Notes: generated by a model not told the origin, from the sequence alone. Shown: positions 43,166 through 52,806, counted from the first letter of the stretch. The stretch: DNA of 64,000 nucleotides from Durusdinium trenchii (GCA_963970005.1 CAXAMN010021362.1:1874486-1938485), one strand, 5' to 3'. Numbers and translations: made by a program.

Positions 43166-43461
43166 GTTTTGTACAGCACTTGATCTTGAACGATCTGACA
43201 AAGTCGTTACGATCAGAGGCTGCGACGCTGGGCCTAGGGAGTACGTAATGGGTAGTACGTACTGGAGGTACTGGAAGGTACGAAACTGGGTACATGTTGA
43301 AACCAAGTCTTCTTCCAGTCCCAACGACAGTCTGCAGTCTGCTCGTTCGCCATCGACTCAGGCCGATGGCTTGACTCGCTCATTGTGCGACACTCGTTTT
43401 CCCCAGCAGCAACGTACTGGAGATTCGATCAACGTCCGACACTCGGGGATGAGGCAAATAC

Positions 43462-43760
43462 CTGAAGCCCGACCAGTCCACCATGTAGCGAACCTCCCAA
43501 GGCAACGCGGGCAACAACCGCGGCCAACGGAGACGTCGGATGGTGCTTCACCGGCGTCGCCACTCCCAGTTCGCGCACGCGTTCGTCCGGTCCATCGTTC
43601 GCCAAGAGACTTGGCCAAGAGGTTCCAGTAGCGGACAGCAAAGGTCCTCTGCCACCTCGGCCACGTCGGCCCCCCGGCCCCCCGCCATGATGGGAAGAAC
43701 TGGCCCGGTCTCACTCGCGTCGGTTGGAGGACCGTGCCCCGGAGGCGCCGGCAGTGGCCT
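43462..43760 (-). CDS. candidate exon, about 100 codons
   Basis: WQRTFAVRYWNLLAKSLGER, then an Arg/Gly stretch and CCPRCLGRFATWWTGRASG, ending at a GTATTT donor. A second minus frame is open. This one keeps a CCxxC pair and better codon bias. No family is recognised. Confidence 0.45.
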
Positions 43761-43909
43761 TCAGACCAAACTGGGCAGACACCCAACGAAGTTCACTCAG
43801 CTCTGCACCTGCCCCCTTCATAATTGGTGAATAGAGGGGCCTAGCCAAAAATAGACCACTTGAGGCCAGAGGGGGTGAACGAAAGCTAGCTAGGGGGTGA
43901 ACGAGAGTC

Positions 43910-44165
43910 TGGTCGTCAGGGATGGGCGCTGCTGCGCTGGGTGCTCTGCTGGCGCCGGGTCGTCTGCTGNNNNNNNNNNTGGGTGCTCTGCTGGCGCCGG
44001 GTCGTCTGCTGCTGCTGCTGCTGCTGGCGCTGGGTGGTCTGCTGCTGCTGCTGCTGCTGCTCTGGGTCTGCTGCTTCTGCTGCTGCTGCTCCTTTGTGGT
44101 TTGCTGCAGCTGCTTGGTGGTAGACTGCAGATGCTTGGTGTGCTGCAGCTGCTTGGTGGTCCCGC
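43910..44165 (-). repeat. CAG/CTG repeat with duplication and assembly gap
   Basis: (CTG)n tracts, which on the minus strand read as Gln-rich QQTTRRQQST motifs. GGGTGCTCTGCTGGCGCCGG occurs on both sides of the ten N at 43970-43979, so the gap sits within a tandem repeat. Confidence 0.8.
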
Positions 44166-44520
44166 TCACCGCGCGCACGGGGGGAGTCGAACCCGCGGGG
44201 GGGGGGGTCCATAAGATTGATTTAATCAATTATTTGAAGTTTCTGAGGTGCGTCCACCCCGTCACTTAACTTGCTAAAGCAAGAGCAACTCCAGCTAGCT
44301 AAGGCTAGCTTTCGTGAATATGCCAAGTCAATTGCTAAACCAAACATGTTTGATGACACATTTGCATCATGTTTAACTCACTACCCAATGACCTTGTCCT
44401 TCAGGTTCGACTTTCCACCAAGTTTGTTTAAATTCATTCTGTATATTGAAGTTCCGTTTTCGTCCACCATGTGGTCGCTTTCGCCCAAAAAACACCATCT
44501 AGCCGCTAGCCGCTAGCTGA

Positions 44521-44718
44521 TCACTCGCAGTGTTGATGCTTCTTCTTCAGCAAAGATTCACAGTGAGCCGAGATCGACACATCTGACAAGGTGCAAGTCA
44601 TAAGGCTGAAAGGAGGACGCCACCGGCGGGATGTGCCCGGCAATGTAAACCTTTCAAGAAACTGGGAACCCCAAATGAACCAACTCGAGATTTCGGCAAG
44701 ATCTGGGCCTTTCAACAT
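44521..44718 (-). CDS. terminal exon, about 65 codons
   Basis: PDLAEISSWFIWGSQFLERF, TLPGTSRRWRPPFSLMTCTL and a basic end CESLLKKKHQHCE before TGA. The composition and KKKHQHC tail look like a true C-terminus. No family is recognised. Confidence 0.5.
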   Translation of the reverse strand: MLKGPDLAEISSWFIWGSQFLERFTLPGTSRRWRPPFSLMTCTLSDVSISAHCESLLKKKHQHCE

Positions 44719-44879
44719 GTTGGATACAGGAAAACATCAATGTGGTAGAAATCACAATCGTTTTCGCAGGAGGGAGCTAATTTCCTTTTGTTTTGAACAC
44801 ACTTATGGATATACTGACTTGACAGCGGTGCAAAAGGCCTGAGGTGTCAGGAAATAGTAGGTTAAAGGCCATCGGTTTT

Positions 44880-45215
44880 GGGTTGGAGGTCAACGCAAGG
44901 CTGTTGGGGGCCAAGACCTAAGGTTGGAGGCCATCGCTAGTAGGCGGTGGACCATAGACACAAAGTGACAGCAAAAGCAAAGTTGGAGGTCATCGCTAGT
45001 AGGTTGGAGGCCAGGGTACCAAGTTGGAGGCCAGCGCTACCAGGTTACAAAAGCACAAGAAAAACACAAGACAGTCAAAGTTGGAGGTCCTTGCTAGTGG
45101 GTGGAGGCCAGGGTACCAAGTTGGAGGCCAGTGCTACAAGGTTACAAGAAGCACAAAAGCACAAGAAGCACAAGACAGCAAGTTGGGGGCCAATCTAGTG
45201 GATGGAGGCCAAAGT
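44880..45215 (+). repeat. R1 repeat cluster
   Basis: At least eight R1 copies (GTTGGAGGCCA variants), some as a duplicated block of about 110 bp that includes AAGCACAAGAA and AGACAG stretches. Confidence 0.8.
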
Positions 45216-45631
45216 TCAGGTTAAAGAACCCCTTACAAAGTTTAGAGGCCTACCTACAAACCTGTAGAGTAGCCTAGAGGAAAACAGAAGGAAAGGCACC
45301 GACACACAAGTGTGTCGAGTACCATTTCCTCCTGTTTTCCTAAATAGCGGAACAGGTACGGAAGTTTGCATCCAAACTTCCATCCAGTCGATTTCCATAG
45401 CTTCATTGGCGTGACTAGGAAATCGACCGTCACGCCCCCTGTTCCAAACCTAAAGGTTCCCTTTGATTCCAAGAGTTACACACACACATGGCGCTTAGCA
45501 AACGGACCAAACACATACAGCGGCAACAACAACAACAACAACTTTAGGTGAGGATATCCTGTTCAAAGTCCGTCCAATTTGTTCACCATCCACGTGCCAA
45601 AAAGATGAAGCCTGAGATATGTTAGACTAGG

Positions 45632-45780
45632 AGCAAGGACGCTAGTAGTAGCTCCTGGCCTTACTACTAGTAACAAGGACACTACTAGGGGCTGCTGGCC
45701 CTACTACTGGGAGCAAGAAGCTACTAGGAACAAAGGGCATCGCTACTAGTAACAAGGACGCTATTAGTAGCTCCTGGCCA
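45632..45780 (+). repeat. R2 repeat cluster
   Basis: Four R2 copies with core CTACTAGTAACAAGGACGCT and GTAGCTCCTGGCC. It borders the donor side of exon 45829-45950. Confidence 0.8.
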
Positions 45781-45828
45781 TAGAAAACCAAAATCCCCCT
45801 GTCTCGATGACACCGTCAAAACTCTCAC

Positions 45829-45950
45829 GGTCACCTTGTAGCCCTGGACTTGGGCCGCTTGCAATCGCCGCTTCAGCCAAGCCAGTTGCCCAAAGGGGTC
45901 CTGTGCCTCAGCGATGGTCGCTTTTGGCAGCGCTTCGACCAAGGTCCGAG
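45829..45950 (-). CDS. internal exon
   Basis: TGTCTGAG to a GTGAGA donor. Encodes LVEALPKATIAEAQDPFGQL and AWLKRRLQAAQVQGYKVT, an amphipathic helical region with strong codon bias. Its downstream intron starts with R2 repeats. Confidence 0.55.
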
Positions 45951-46016
45951 CTCAGACAATCTGAAGAAGCGCGTGTTCGACCCCGTGATGTTCTTGGCTG
46001 CTTCAAAAAAGCCAGC

Positions 46017-46097
46017 AGTCACAAAGGGGTGCTTAATGGAGGTTCGGGGTGCCCATTATCCACTCACTTGGGGACTAAACACCACCCCTTTGTGACT
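46017..46097 (+). mobile_element. short TIR element, family B
   Basis: AGTCACAAAGGGGTG at the left and CACCCCTTTGTGACT at the right form near-perfect inverted ends. The internal GGAGGTTCGGGGTGCCC is shared with 13785-13877. Confidence 0.75.
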
Positions 46098-46124
46098 CCT
46101 GGAGAAGAATGTTTGTTTAAAAAA

Positions 46125-46235
46125 GAACCATTTTAAAGGAGACCCCACTGCTGTTGTATATTTTAAACACCCATCATATGTTTTAAAAGAAGACACATTA
46201 TGGGTGTTGTATATTTTTATAGGAGACCCCGCTTT
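46125..46235 (+). repeat. small inverted/direct repeat
   Basis: AGGAGACCCC occurs at both ends, and TTGTATATTTTAAACACCCAT faces ATGGGTGTTGTATATTTTTA. Confidence 0.6.
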
Positions 46236-46733
46236 CGCGGCCCTGGCTGGGTGGACGGGTCAATTTCCAGTGAGTGATGATGAGTGATAAGACCGCTTGA
46301 CCGACGGCTCTACAGTGTAACAGGTACTGGGACACAACCAATATGTACATGTACATGCCATAGGCCCCCATGTCATGTCGGGGCCAGATCTAATCAATCC
46401 TGGATGCATCAACACCTGCAAACAACTTGAACAACCTGGGTTCGGGATGCGTGTGAAAGGCAACCCACGAGTTACTGTAATCATTGAGGGATTGTCAACG
46501 GTTTACAGTACTGTTACTCTTTTCTAATCACAGCATCACCTGCTCCACCAAATCGCAAGGGTCAAGGGATGTTGCCCTGCCTTAAATGCCTTTTTCCAGG
46601 CCAATACTGCAAACATGCGGTTTTTCCTTGCAGGGGATGTTCAGTGAATCCGTAGTTGTGAGCATTGGGAGGTTCATGGATTGCGCTGCTTGTTCCATCT
46701 CGCTTCAAACATCTTCAAACCCATTCGTCGTAC

Positions 46734-46845
46734 CCTGTTCCGTTGGCCCAGGCACGGTGCTGTTGTGCCTGTTGGCCAGCTTGGTCGCATAGATCCTTGG
46801 TCAGCTTGCGCGCAGACCCTTCCAAAGAAATCACCCGGATTTTTG
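46734..46845 (-). CDS. internal exon
   Basis: The acceptor lies inside R2 sequence (ACTAGTAG) and the donor is GTACGA. The frame reads IRVISLEGSARKLTKDLCDQ and AGQQAQQHRAWANGT. Probably upstream of 45829-45950 in the same gene. Confidence 0.5.
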
Positions 46846-46849
46846 CTAC

Positions 46850-46985
46850 TAGTAACAAGGACGCTAGTAGCAGCTCCTGGCCTTACTACTAGTAACAAGG
46901 ACGCTCTTAGTAGCTCCAGGCCTTACTACTAGGAACAAGAACGCTACTAGTAACAAAGGGCATCGCTACGTTCGTAACAAGGACG
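46850..46985 (+). repeat. R2 repeat cluster
   Basis: Four copies of the R2 core, immediately upstream (minus sense) of exon 46734-46845. Confidence 0.8.
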
Positions 46986-47151
46986 CACCTTCTGCAGAGC
47001 CCACTGGCCCCAGGCCCCCACCTGTGAGGGCAATTTTTCTTGCGAAATCCTAGGTGGCAGCTTCTGTCCTTCAACATGAATTCTTCTATATCAAAAGTAG
47101 CTCAATCCGGGGGGGCTAGAATCACTGGGATAAACACATACTTTTGAAGAC

Positions 47152-47232
47152 CCTTTCTTCACACCAAGCCACACGGTGTTCAGCACCAGCAGCACCATCT
47201 TCTCTCCAATCTCCTCCCAGTAAAAGCCAAAC
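47152..47232 (-). CDS. internal exon, 27 codons
   Basis: CGCTGCAG|G to GTCTTC encloses FGFYWEEIGEKMVLLVLNTV then WLGVKKG. The pattern is amphipathic to hydrophobic, possibly a membrane-associated helix. Both splice ends are good. Confidence 0.5.
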
Positions 47233-47894
47233 CTGCAGCGGTCCAAGGAACATGGTGCACAACAAAGGGAAAATCATAGAATACAAACACTTGATAGGCC
47301 CGCTAGGTTTCAACAAACACATACTTTGGTGATAAACATAGACCTTTACATGGACACTTACATGCGATCTGCTGTTTTCTCCATGCAGTTCCTCTTCCTT
47401 CGACCATGCACCAAAAAACGCCTCAACAGCACAAAAACCTTCCTGCATCTCAAAGTCGCCTCCTCAGAGTACTGAAGGCATTCTCTGAAAGGTCGCAACT
47501 CCTGCGGAGCGGAGCGGAGCTCGCGGCCCCGTCCTGGGGCCCCCTCCTGGGGCCCCCGCTCTGGTCACGGTGGGGCAGGTCTTCGGTCCCTGCACCGGAC
47601 CGTGTCCAGGGTGGTTTTGGCAATGACACAGCTGCGAAGGACCGGTCGAAATCATGAAAATCCGCATGACTTGCGGAAGGAACACCATACAGCTGTCATG
47701 AACACTGAACGAGCTGCTTGTGCGGAGTGGTTCCTCATGCCAAAGAATTGCATTGGCACATCAAGACATGGTGTTGTTTTTATTATTGGCATTGTCCTTT
47801 AAGGTAGGTCAAAAAAGGTCTTGTCCCTTCCCTGTGTCTTTGTAGAAAAAACCTTCTTCCAACGCCTTTTTCGTGTGCTGTCATGTTTCGATCA

Positions 47895-48018
47895 TGCGCA
47901 TCCTCGAATCCCCAACATCCACCGGATCCGCCTCCGGACCTCCTGGGCCACCTCGGTGTCAGAGCCGACCCGAGGGACCCGAGCGGAGAGCCGGACGTCC
48001 GGAGCGGGCCACAGAGAC
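47895..48018 (-). CDS. candidate exon
   Basis: AAACAG|G then RSLWPAPDVRLSARVPRVGS and DTEVAQEVRRRIRWMLGIRG. The frame ends at a TGA, with a possible earlier GTGGAT donor. Other frames on both strands are open. Confidence 0.4.
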
Positions 48019-48139
48019 CTGTTTTCCACGTCTGGAGCGTGTGTTCAACAACATGTGTGTTTTGGAACGCCAAATGTTTGCCCGTTTTTCCTAAATGATG
48101 TGAGAGGAACAAGGGAAAAGCTAACGGCCAAAGCCAAGA

Positions 48140-48310
48140 TCATTCATTTCTCTTTCTGGAGTATAGCTTCATGACCAACCAGCCAAGGAAGAACGCAACC
48201 CCTTTCATGAGCAGTGGGAACATGTCCGCTTTTGGCTCCAAGTCAAGTTTCTTCGGAGAGTCATAGTTTCTCGGCTTAGTTTTTCCGCTTTGTTGATTTA
48301 AAGTATGATG
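48140..48310 (-). CDS. C-terminal exon with transmembrane helix
   Basis: KPRNYDSPKKLDLEPKADMF is followed by the hydrophobic PLLMKGVAFFLGWLVMKLYS and a basic RKRNE stop. This looks like a membrane protein C-terminus with positive residues on the inside. Family unknown. Confidence 0.55.
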   Translation of the reverse strand, partial: HHTLNQQSGKTKPRNYDSPKKLDLEPKADMFPLLMKGVAFFLGWLVMKLYSRKRNE

Positions 48311-48542
48311 TACACTGTTCAAGTACACATAATACACGCGTTGCCAAAGAAACATATCAACGTTCAACAGTTACCGACGGAGTCTTGCCTTTATGGCCTT
48401 AGCCTTCGGTATTGTGTGGAATTGCGTGCATCGCTAGCTTTAGCTATGGGGAAGGGGTTGGGAACAGAATTGCATGACTGGCGAGGTGAGAGATCCAAAA
48501 AGGTGGAAGAAAAGATCCAAAACACATGCCATCTCGTCCTAC

Positions 48543-48628
48543 TTGGATGTGTTTTGCCAAGTCTGGGAGGGAAAAAAGGGTCTCGGGTATGAAGTGGTAC
48601 GCAAAAGCACGAAAAAGAAACCCAAAAC
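48543..48628 (-). CDS. candidate internal exon
   Basis: TTCAAAG|G to GTAGGA, encoding FLFRAFAYHFIPETLFSLPD then LAKHIQ. Codon bias is modest. Confidence 0.35.
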
Positions 48629-49103
48629 CTTTGAAAGGAGCCGAGCCCTTTGCCTTTTCATCGATAGCGCATCGTGGGGTGATGATGAGTAAGAGAAGGA
48701 AATGGTAGGAAATTGGGTGGGAGAGTGTACGATCAATGTAAGAGATCGACATGGATGGTGCTTGGTTTGGACTCTCTTCAAAGTGTACATTTTTCAGCGG
48801 GTTGAATGGAGGAATGTAAGACATAGAAAAATACATACAACGCGGTACAATCTCATAGAATAGGATCCAATTCAATCAAATGCGATACAGTACCAATGGT
48901 ATAAACCACAATATATATATATATAAGATACAATGCAGTGGATTAATAAAAGAAGTGTATATATATAGAGGAAATAGCAAACGGCAAATTGCAGGCATTG
49001 TTGAAAAAAGAAGTTGGAGCGCCTGAAAACTGTGCAATTTCAAGGGGATACACCAATTAAGGACTTACATGGACGAATCCAATATGATAGAACCGAATCC
49101 AAC

Positions 49104-49220
49104 TCATCTAGCTGAATATGTCTTAGACGGGATCGAGACGGCCATGTTTTCCCCATGCTGTCTCAACACATCTGATGGCGGTGATCGAAGGGAACTGAAT
49201 GCGTCTTCCAGTCGGAGTTC
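49104..49220 (-). CDS. terminal exon, 38 codons
   Basis: TTTGCCAG|GAA opens LRLEDAFSSLRSPPSDVLRQ and HGENMAVSIPSKTYSAR, ending in TGA. Probably downstream of 49341-49491, with the phase matching only if the upstream exon ends at a GC donor. Confidence 0.45.
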   Translation of the reverse strand, partial: ELRLEDAFSSLRSPPSDVLRQHGENMAVSIPSKTYSAR

Positions 49221-49340
49221 CTGGCAAACCCAAAACGCATATCGCATCTTCACCATGTTCTTAAAACCCAAGTTCGGTACTGTAGAACAGGAAGTCCTAG
49301 CAACACCTCCGGGAACATCCAAGTTGCCAATGGCACAGAC

Positions 49341-49491
49341 CTGTTTGAGTATGCTGCGCTGGTGAATTCAAGGTGGTCAATGTGAAGCCATTTCTCGGCC
49401 CCATTTCCTCCCACTTCCATGGTGCGGCACAGGCCACGGCTTCATAGAAGCCTTCTTGCTCGAAGTCCACGGTGTAGCCGGGAAAAATGTC
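49341..49491 (-). CDS. internal exon
   Basis: GCTAAG|G to CAG|GTCTGT. Encodes DIFPGYTVDFEQEGFYEAVA and CAAPWKWEEMGPRNGFTLTT. The composition is very protein-like. No domain is recognised. Confidence 0.55.
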
Positions 49492-49754
49492 CTTAGCGCT
49501 TTGGGGGGGACCGGTCGAACAGCTCCGTTTTCAAAGTAGGTTTTGGTTGGGTATCTCCCATTCCGTGGATGATCATGGTTAGTAAAGACTTTTGATAGAA
49601 ATATGTATGTAGTGATAATCCTTCACGGACTTACCGACTGACTGTTACAGGTAATGGGCCACATTTTAGGTCCATAGGTATTGGATTGAGGGTGCCTGTT
49701 GCTGATCCGGTCAAGGTTTGCCAGCAGAAGGGAGCCAGCTCCAGCTACGTGGTA

Positions 49755-49900
49755 TGTGTGTGTGTGTGTGTCTGTCTGGCTTCTGACGTAAAATCCTCGA
49801 AACCACAGGGTCATGTCTGGAAATTGCACCAGGTGGATATCTGCCTTTGGACTCCATATCTAAGAAAGAAAGAAAGAATGAATGAATGAATTGAATGAAT
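49755..49900 (+). repeat. (GT)n, (GAAA)n and (GAAT)n microsatellites
   Basis: GTGTGTGTGTGTGTGTGT at 49755; GAAAGAAAGAAAGAATGAAT and later ATTGAATGAATTGAATG around 49862-49900. Confidence 0.85.
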
Positions 49901-50224
49901 TGAATGACGGAAGGTCTCAAGACAAAAAAAGAACGAACCTATACCAAAACCAATAAAATCAACACAGCAAGTATTGACCTCTTCGTTTCGCCCTGGACGA
50001 CCTCTTCCACGACGCCACGACACATTGTTCCCTACGGCCACCAGACATCGCCGTCCACTGGCAGCAGAGATCCAGCTCCTCGGCCGGGCCGGGCCGGTGA
50101 AGCCCCGGGCTGAAGAGCCGGGAAACCAGGAGCCAAGAAGCGACTCGAACGGAGCCGTTAGGGCATCACGACTTCTCGAACGTCACACTAGGGGCATTAC
50201 GACTCGAAGGTAGTAGCATTCTCA

Positions 50225-50881
50225 CTACGAAGGTGTCGCAACATTCAAGGATGAGGCTAGTTCAGCCTCTTTCGACGACATTTCTTGAACACCATACTCT
50301 GCTGCAGAGTATAAACTTGACATGGAACCCCAAGTGATCACATCGGGTTGGTATTCGGACCAAAAAAAACAAAAGGATCGAAACCCACCGGTCCATTCGG
50401 ACGGGTTCCCTGGGATCGTGCTTTCGCTTGCGGGTCGACCCCCCGAAAGGAATCCACGCCGTCCACCCGGTCCGCACCCCGGAGAGGTGCCAGTTCTCTC
50501 CGTTCTCCGTGGCCAGGTCTGCACCAAGCCCAAAGCCGACCCACCGAGGAGGACCGAGACCGCCAGGACCGTCGACCTTCGACGCCGAGACGCAGCGTCT
50601 TCTTGAAGATGCGATGACCTCACAGCGGAAGGAGGTGGCCGGGCGGGCGGACACCGGGGGTTTCCGGGGGGTTCGGACACAGCGAGACCGGGGTTCCCGG
50701 AGGGTTCCCGGAGGGTCAGAGTCGAGTCCAAATGAAACATCTCACAACTCTTGGAAGAAAGAAGGCCACCGGTGGGAAAAGGGGGTTGAGTAACTTCTTC
50801 GTGAGCTGTTAAAGAAATAGGGTTGATTGTTTGAGTCACTTGCAAAATACTTTTGAAAGGAGTGGTCTTCAACTGACTCAC
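50225..50881 (-). CDS. 218-codon open frame, GC-rich, frame uncertain
   Basis: The frame ends SLYSAAEYGVQEMSSKEAEL...TPS stop, which looks coding. In the middle (50360-50576) another minus frame (GADLATENGENWHLSGVRTG) after a TCGAAG|G acceptor is better, and a plus frame (FDAETQRLLEDAMTSQRKEV) is also open. It probably contains one or two exons rather than one ORF. Confidence 0.35.
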   Translation of the reverse strand: MSQLKTTPFKSILQVTQTINPISLTAHEEVTQPPFPTGGLLSSKSCEMFHLDSTLTLREPSGNPGLAVSEPPGNPRCPPARPPPSAVRSSHLQEDAASRRRRSTVLAVSVLLGGSALGLVQTWPRRTERTGTSPGCGPGGRRGFLSGGRPASESTIPGNPSEWTGGFRSFCFFWSEYQPDVITWGSMSSLYSAAEYGVQEMSSKEAELASSLNVATPS

Positions 50882-51200
50882 TGACTCCCTTTCACTGGAC
50901 TGAGTCTGCCCACAAATGCTCGAAAGAATCAGTGATGCAACTGATCATTCGGAGTCTACCCTATTGACAACCAACCTCAAGATCGGAGTAGTTCATAAAG
51001 AAAACCCTGCCGGTCGTGCCATCACCAAGTTGCACAATTCCTTCTTTAAAGAAAACGTAAACGATCACCTATCCACGATGATGCTTAACCAGCCCGCCAC
51101 AGAAGTCAAGGCCGACTCCCCGACCCGACTGCCATGTTCTAGACAGCCAGGCACACGTTGACCCACCAAGAAGAACTCATGTTTGTTGATTTCCATGACG

Positions 51201-51365
51201 TCACTCCATCCACTCCATACCATCCACTCCATGCCATCCCTGTGCCATCAAGACACCCCATTCATTCTCCTTTTCCTTGCTGTACAACGGAGCCTTAAAC
51301 TTCGAAGGGCTTTGGCCCACATGGTGGTCCACCAGATCTCCCAGCACCAGCCACAGCTCCGGCTC
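51201..51365 (-). CDS. terminal exon, 54 codons
   Basis: ACCTTCAG|GAG opens EPELWLVLGDLVDHHVGQSP and LYSKEKENEWGVLMAQGWHG before TGA. Every feature (acceptor, codon bias, composition, stop) agrees. The frame is continuous upstream to 51686. No family is recognised. Confidence 0.6.
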   Translation of the reverse strand, partial: EPELWLVLGDLVDHHVGQSPSKFKAPLYSKEKENEWGVLMAQGWHGVDGMEWME

Positions 51366-51397
51366 CTGAAGGTTAACTGTTCTGAAGCACGAACAGC

Positions 51398-51427
51398 GGG
51401 GTGTACCGATGGCTGTCGGTACACCCC
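51398..51427. repeat. hairpin at a 5' splice site
   Basis: GGGGTGTACCGA and TCGGTACACCCC are perfect 12-bp inverted arms around a 6-bp loop. On the minus strand the upper arm spans the probable donor GTGTACC. Confidence 0.75.
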
Positions 51428-51686
51428 ACGACCCCGCTGGCCCGTGGGGGCCGTGTGTGTCCCGTCCATCAATGAGGTTTCCAGGCCATTGCTGAAGGTC
51501 TCTGAAGACTTTCTGACCAACATGGGGTACCAGCCAAAAGCACCGAAGCGGCCGAGACAGCCTTTTTCTACCCTTGGCTTTCTTCTTCCTTCGCTCCGCC
51601 AGTCCGCGGCGGTCGGAAACAGCGCTGTCCGCGGGCGGTGCGTTGGGTTCGGAACAGGGAAAACACACGGACAACAGGCTGAGCAT
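51428..51686 (-). CDS. candidate exon or ORF upstream of the hairpin
   Basis: KVFRDLQQWPGNLIDGRDTH and GPHGPAGSWG end at GGG|GTGTAC. Further upstream the frame is a Lys/Arg-rich stretch (RRKKKAKGRKRLSRPLRC), which may be nuclear-targeting or a second exon. Confidence 0.45.
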
Positions 51687-51786
51687 CAGACGAACTGGGA
51701 GGAGGGCGATTCATCGGTTGTAGATGAACCGGGAAGAAGGAGACCCTGGCCGTGTAGGCTTCTCCCAATGACCTTGGGTTGAGACA
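51568..51786 (-). CDS. overlapping candidate exon
   Basis: In a different minus frame: LGEAYTARVSFFPVHLQPMN and SSSDAQPVVRVFSLFRTQRT, with good codon bias. It overlaps the previous entry, so only one of the two frames can be right between 51568 and 51686. Confidence 0.4.
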   Translation of the reverse strand, partial: CLNPRSLGEAYTARVSFFPVHLQPMNRPPPSSSDAQPVVRVFSLFRTQRTARGQRCFRPPRTGGAKEEESQG

Positions 51787-51787
51787 T

Positions 51788-51908
51788 ATGGCTGGTGTCG
51801 GCTTGTGGTTCTTATCAAAGGGAGTCAAGAATGAACCACACAAGATTTCACAAGAGACTCCCTTTGATAACAACCAGATGGTCTTTTGAGATGGCTGGTG
51901 TCGGCTTG
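51788..51908 (+). repeat. direct repeats flanking an 85-bp palindromic insert
   Basis: ATGGCTGGTGTCGGCTTG occurs at 51788-51805 and 51891-51908. Between them CTTATCAAAGGGAGTC (51811) and GACTCCCTTTGATAAC (51856) are inverted. Confidence 0.75.
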
Positions 51909-52137
51909 ATGGGTTTTCACTGGAATCTCAAATGCAAAAGACGACCGCTTCACTCTCCTGCGCTTTCGCCGCTTCCAAAGATAGGTCGATCAACCTGTGC
52001 TTCGCTCGGAGATCGTAAAGCAAGGGGCGAAAAAGCCCAGTGCGACATGCGTCATGGAGAAGATACAGTACCGGGGTTTCCTTGAAGAAACTGACCTAAA
52101 CATTATCTATATATAGCCGTTTATGGCTTACAAAGAG

Positions 52138-52659
52138 TCAAACATTGAGAAGAAAAAATGCCAAAACACGGTTTGGGCGTATCAAACATTCAGCTTTGCC
52201 AAGTTTGGGTGGTTTTTTGGGCCAAAGCATACTCGGCCCAAGGCTGGCGCCATCATGGCAGCAGGACACAGGTTCTGACTTTTCGTTGCTGTAGTCCACA
52301 ACGCCAAAAGCCGCCAAAAGGAGGCCGTCTCCTGCTGGTGTGTTTTCGTTCACACCACCCGTTGGCCCGAGGCAGATCCTTTGGCAGAATGCGTTTGGCC
52401 ACCCTGGCCACCCTGGCACCACCCTGGCCACCTGTTCGGGTGCCCAAATCACCCGTCCGATCCGCCTCTTGGGCGAATTGCATCCATGCTGGCCATAAGG
52501 TGCCGCTGGCACTTGGCACGACCTGACGGAACGGACCTTGGCGATAGGTGATATACTTTCAGTTAAAGAGCATACTTTCAGTACTGGAGTTGGACATATC
52601 AAAACACTCCATATATGGTAAACAACCGTAAACAACCTGGTTTTACTTGTACTTTGCAC
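52138..52659 (-). CDS. hypothetical protein, open frame of 173 codons
   Basis: The longest convincing ORF in the window, ending in TGA. From about 52530 down it has steady codon bias: APEQVARVVPGWPGWPNAFC, RICLGPTGGVNENTPAGDGL, LAAFGVVDYSNEKSEPVSCC and SLGPSMLWPKKPPKLGKAEC. The first 40 codons or so (AT-rich) are probably intronic. No recognised family; Gly/Pro-rich with five cysteines. Confidence 0.55.
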   Translation of the reverse strand: MQSTSKTRLFTVVYHIWSVLICPTPVLKVCSLTESISPIAKVRSVRSCQVPAAPYGQHGCNSPKRRIGRVIWAPEQVARVVPGWPGWPNAFCQRICLGPTGGVNENTPAGDGLLLAAFGVVDYSNEKSEPVSCCHDGASLGPSMLWPKKPPKLGKAECLIRPNRVLAFFLLNV

Positions 52660-52667
52660 CTGTATCT

Positions 52668-52806
52668 CTAGCTATGCGGCAGCACTCGCAGGTTTGAAGG
52701 TGTTGGTGTTCCCTTTTGTTTTTCACAGCCAGCGGCCAAAAAGCGAGGATCATGGGCACGGGCACAGGTCACACGTCCTAGCCAGTCTTCGCAATGTGTT
52801 CTTTCT
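52668..52806 (-). CDS. terminal exon
   Basis: After a TTTGGAG acceptor: THCEDWLGRVTCARAHDPRF, LAAGCEKQKGTPTPSNLRVL and PHS stop. Cys-containing and strongly biased. Downstream of 52888-53023 in the same direction. Confidence 0.5.

Noticed and set aside
44170..44195. GAGTCGAACCCGC, like the antisense of a tRNA T-arm
   Set aside because: No cloverleaf can be folded around it on either strand.
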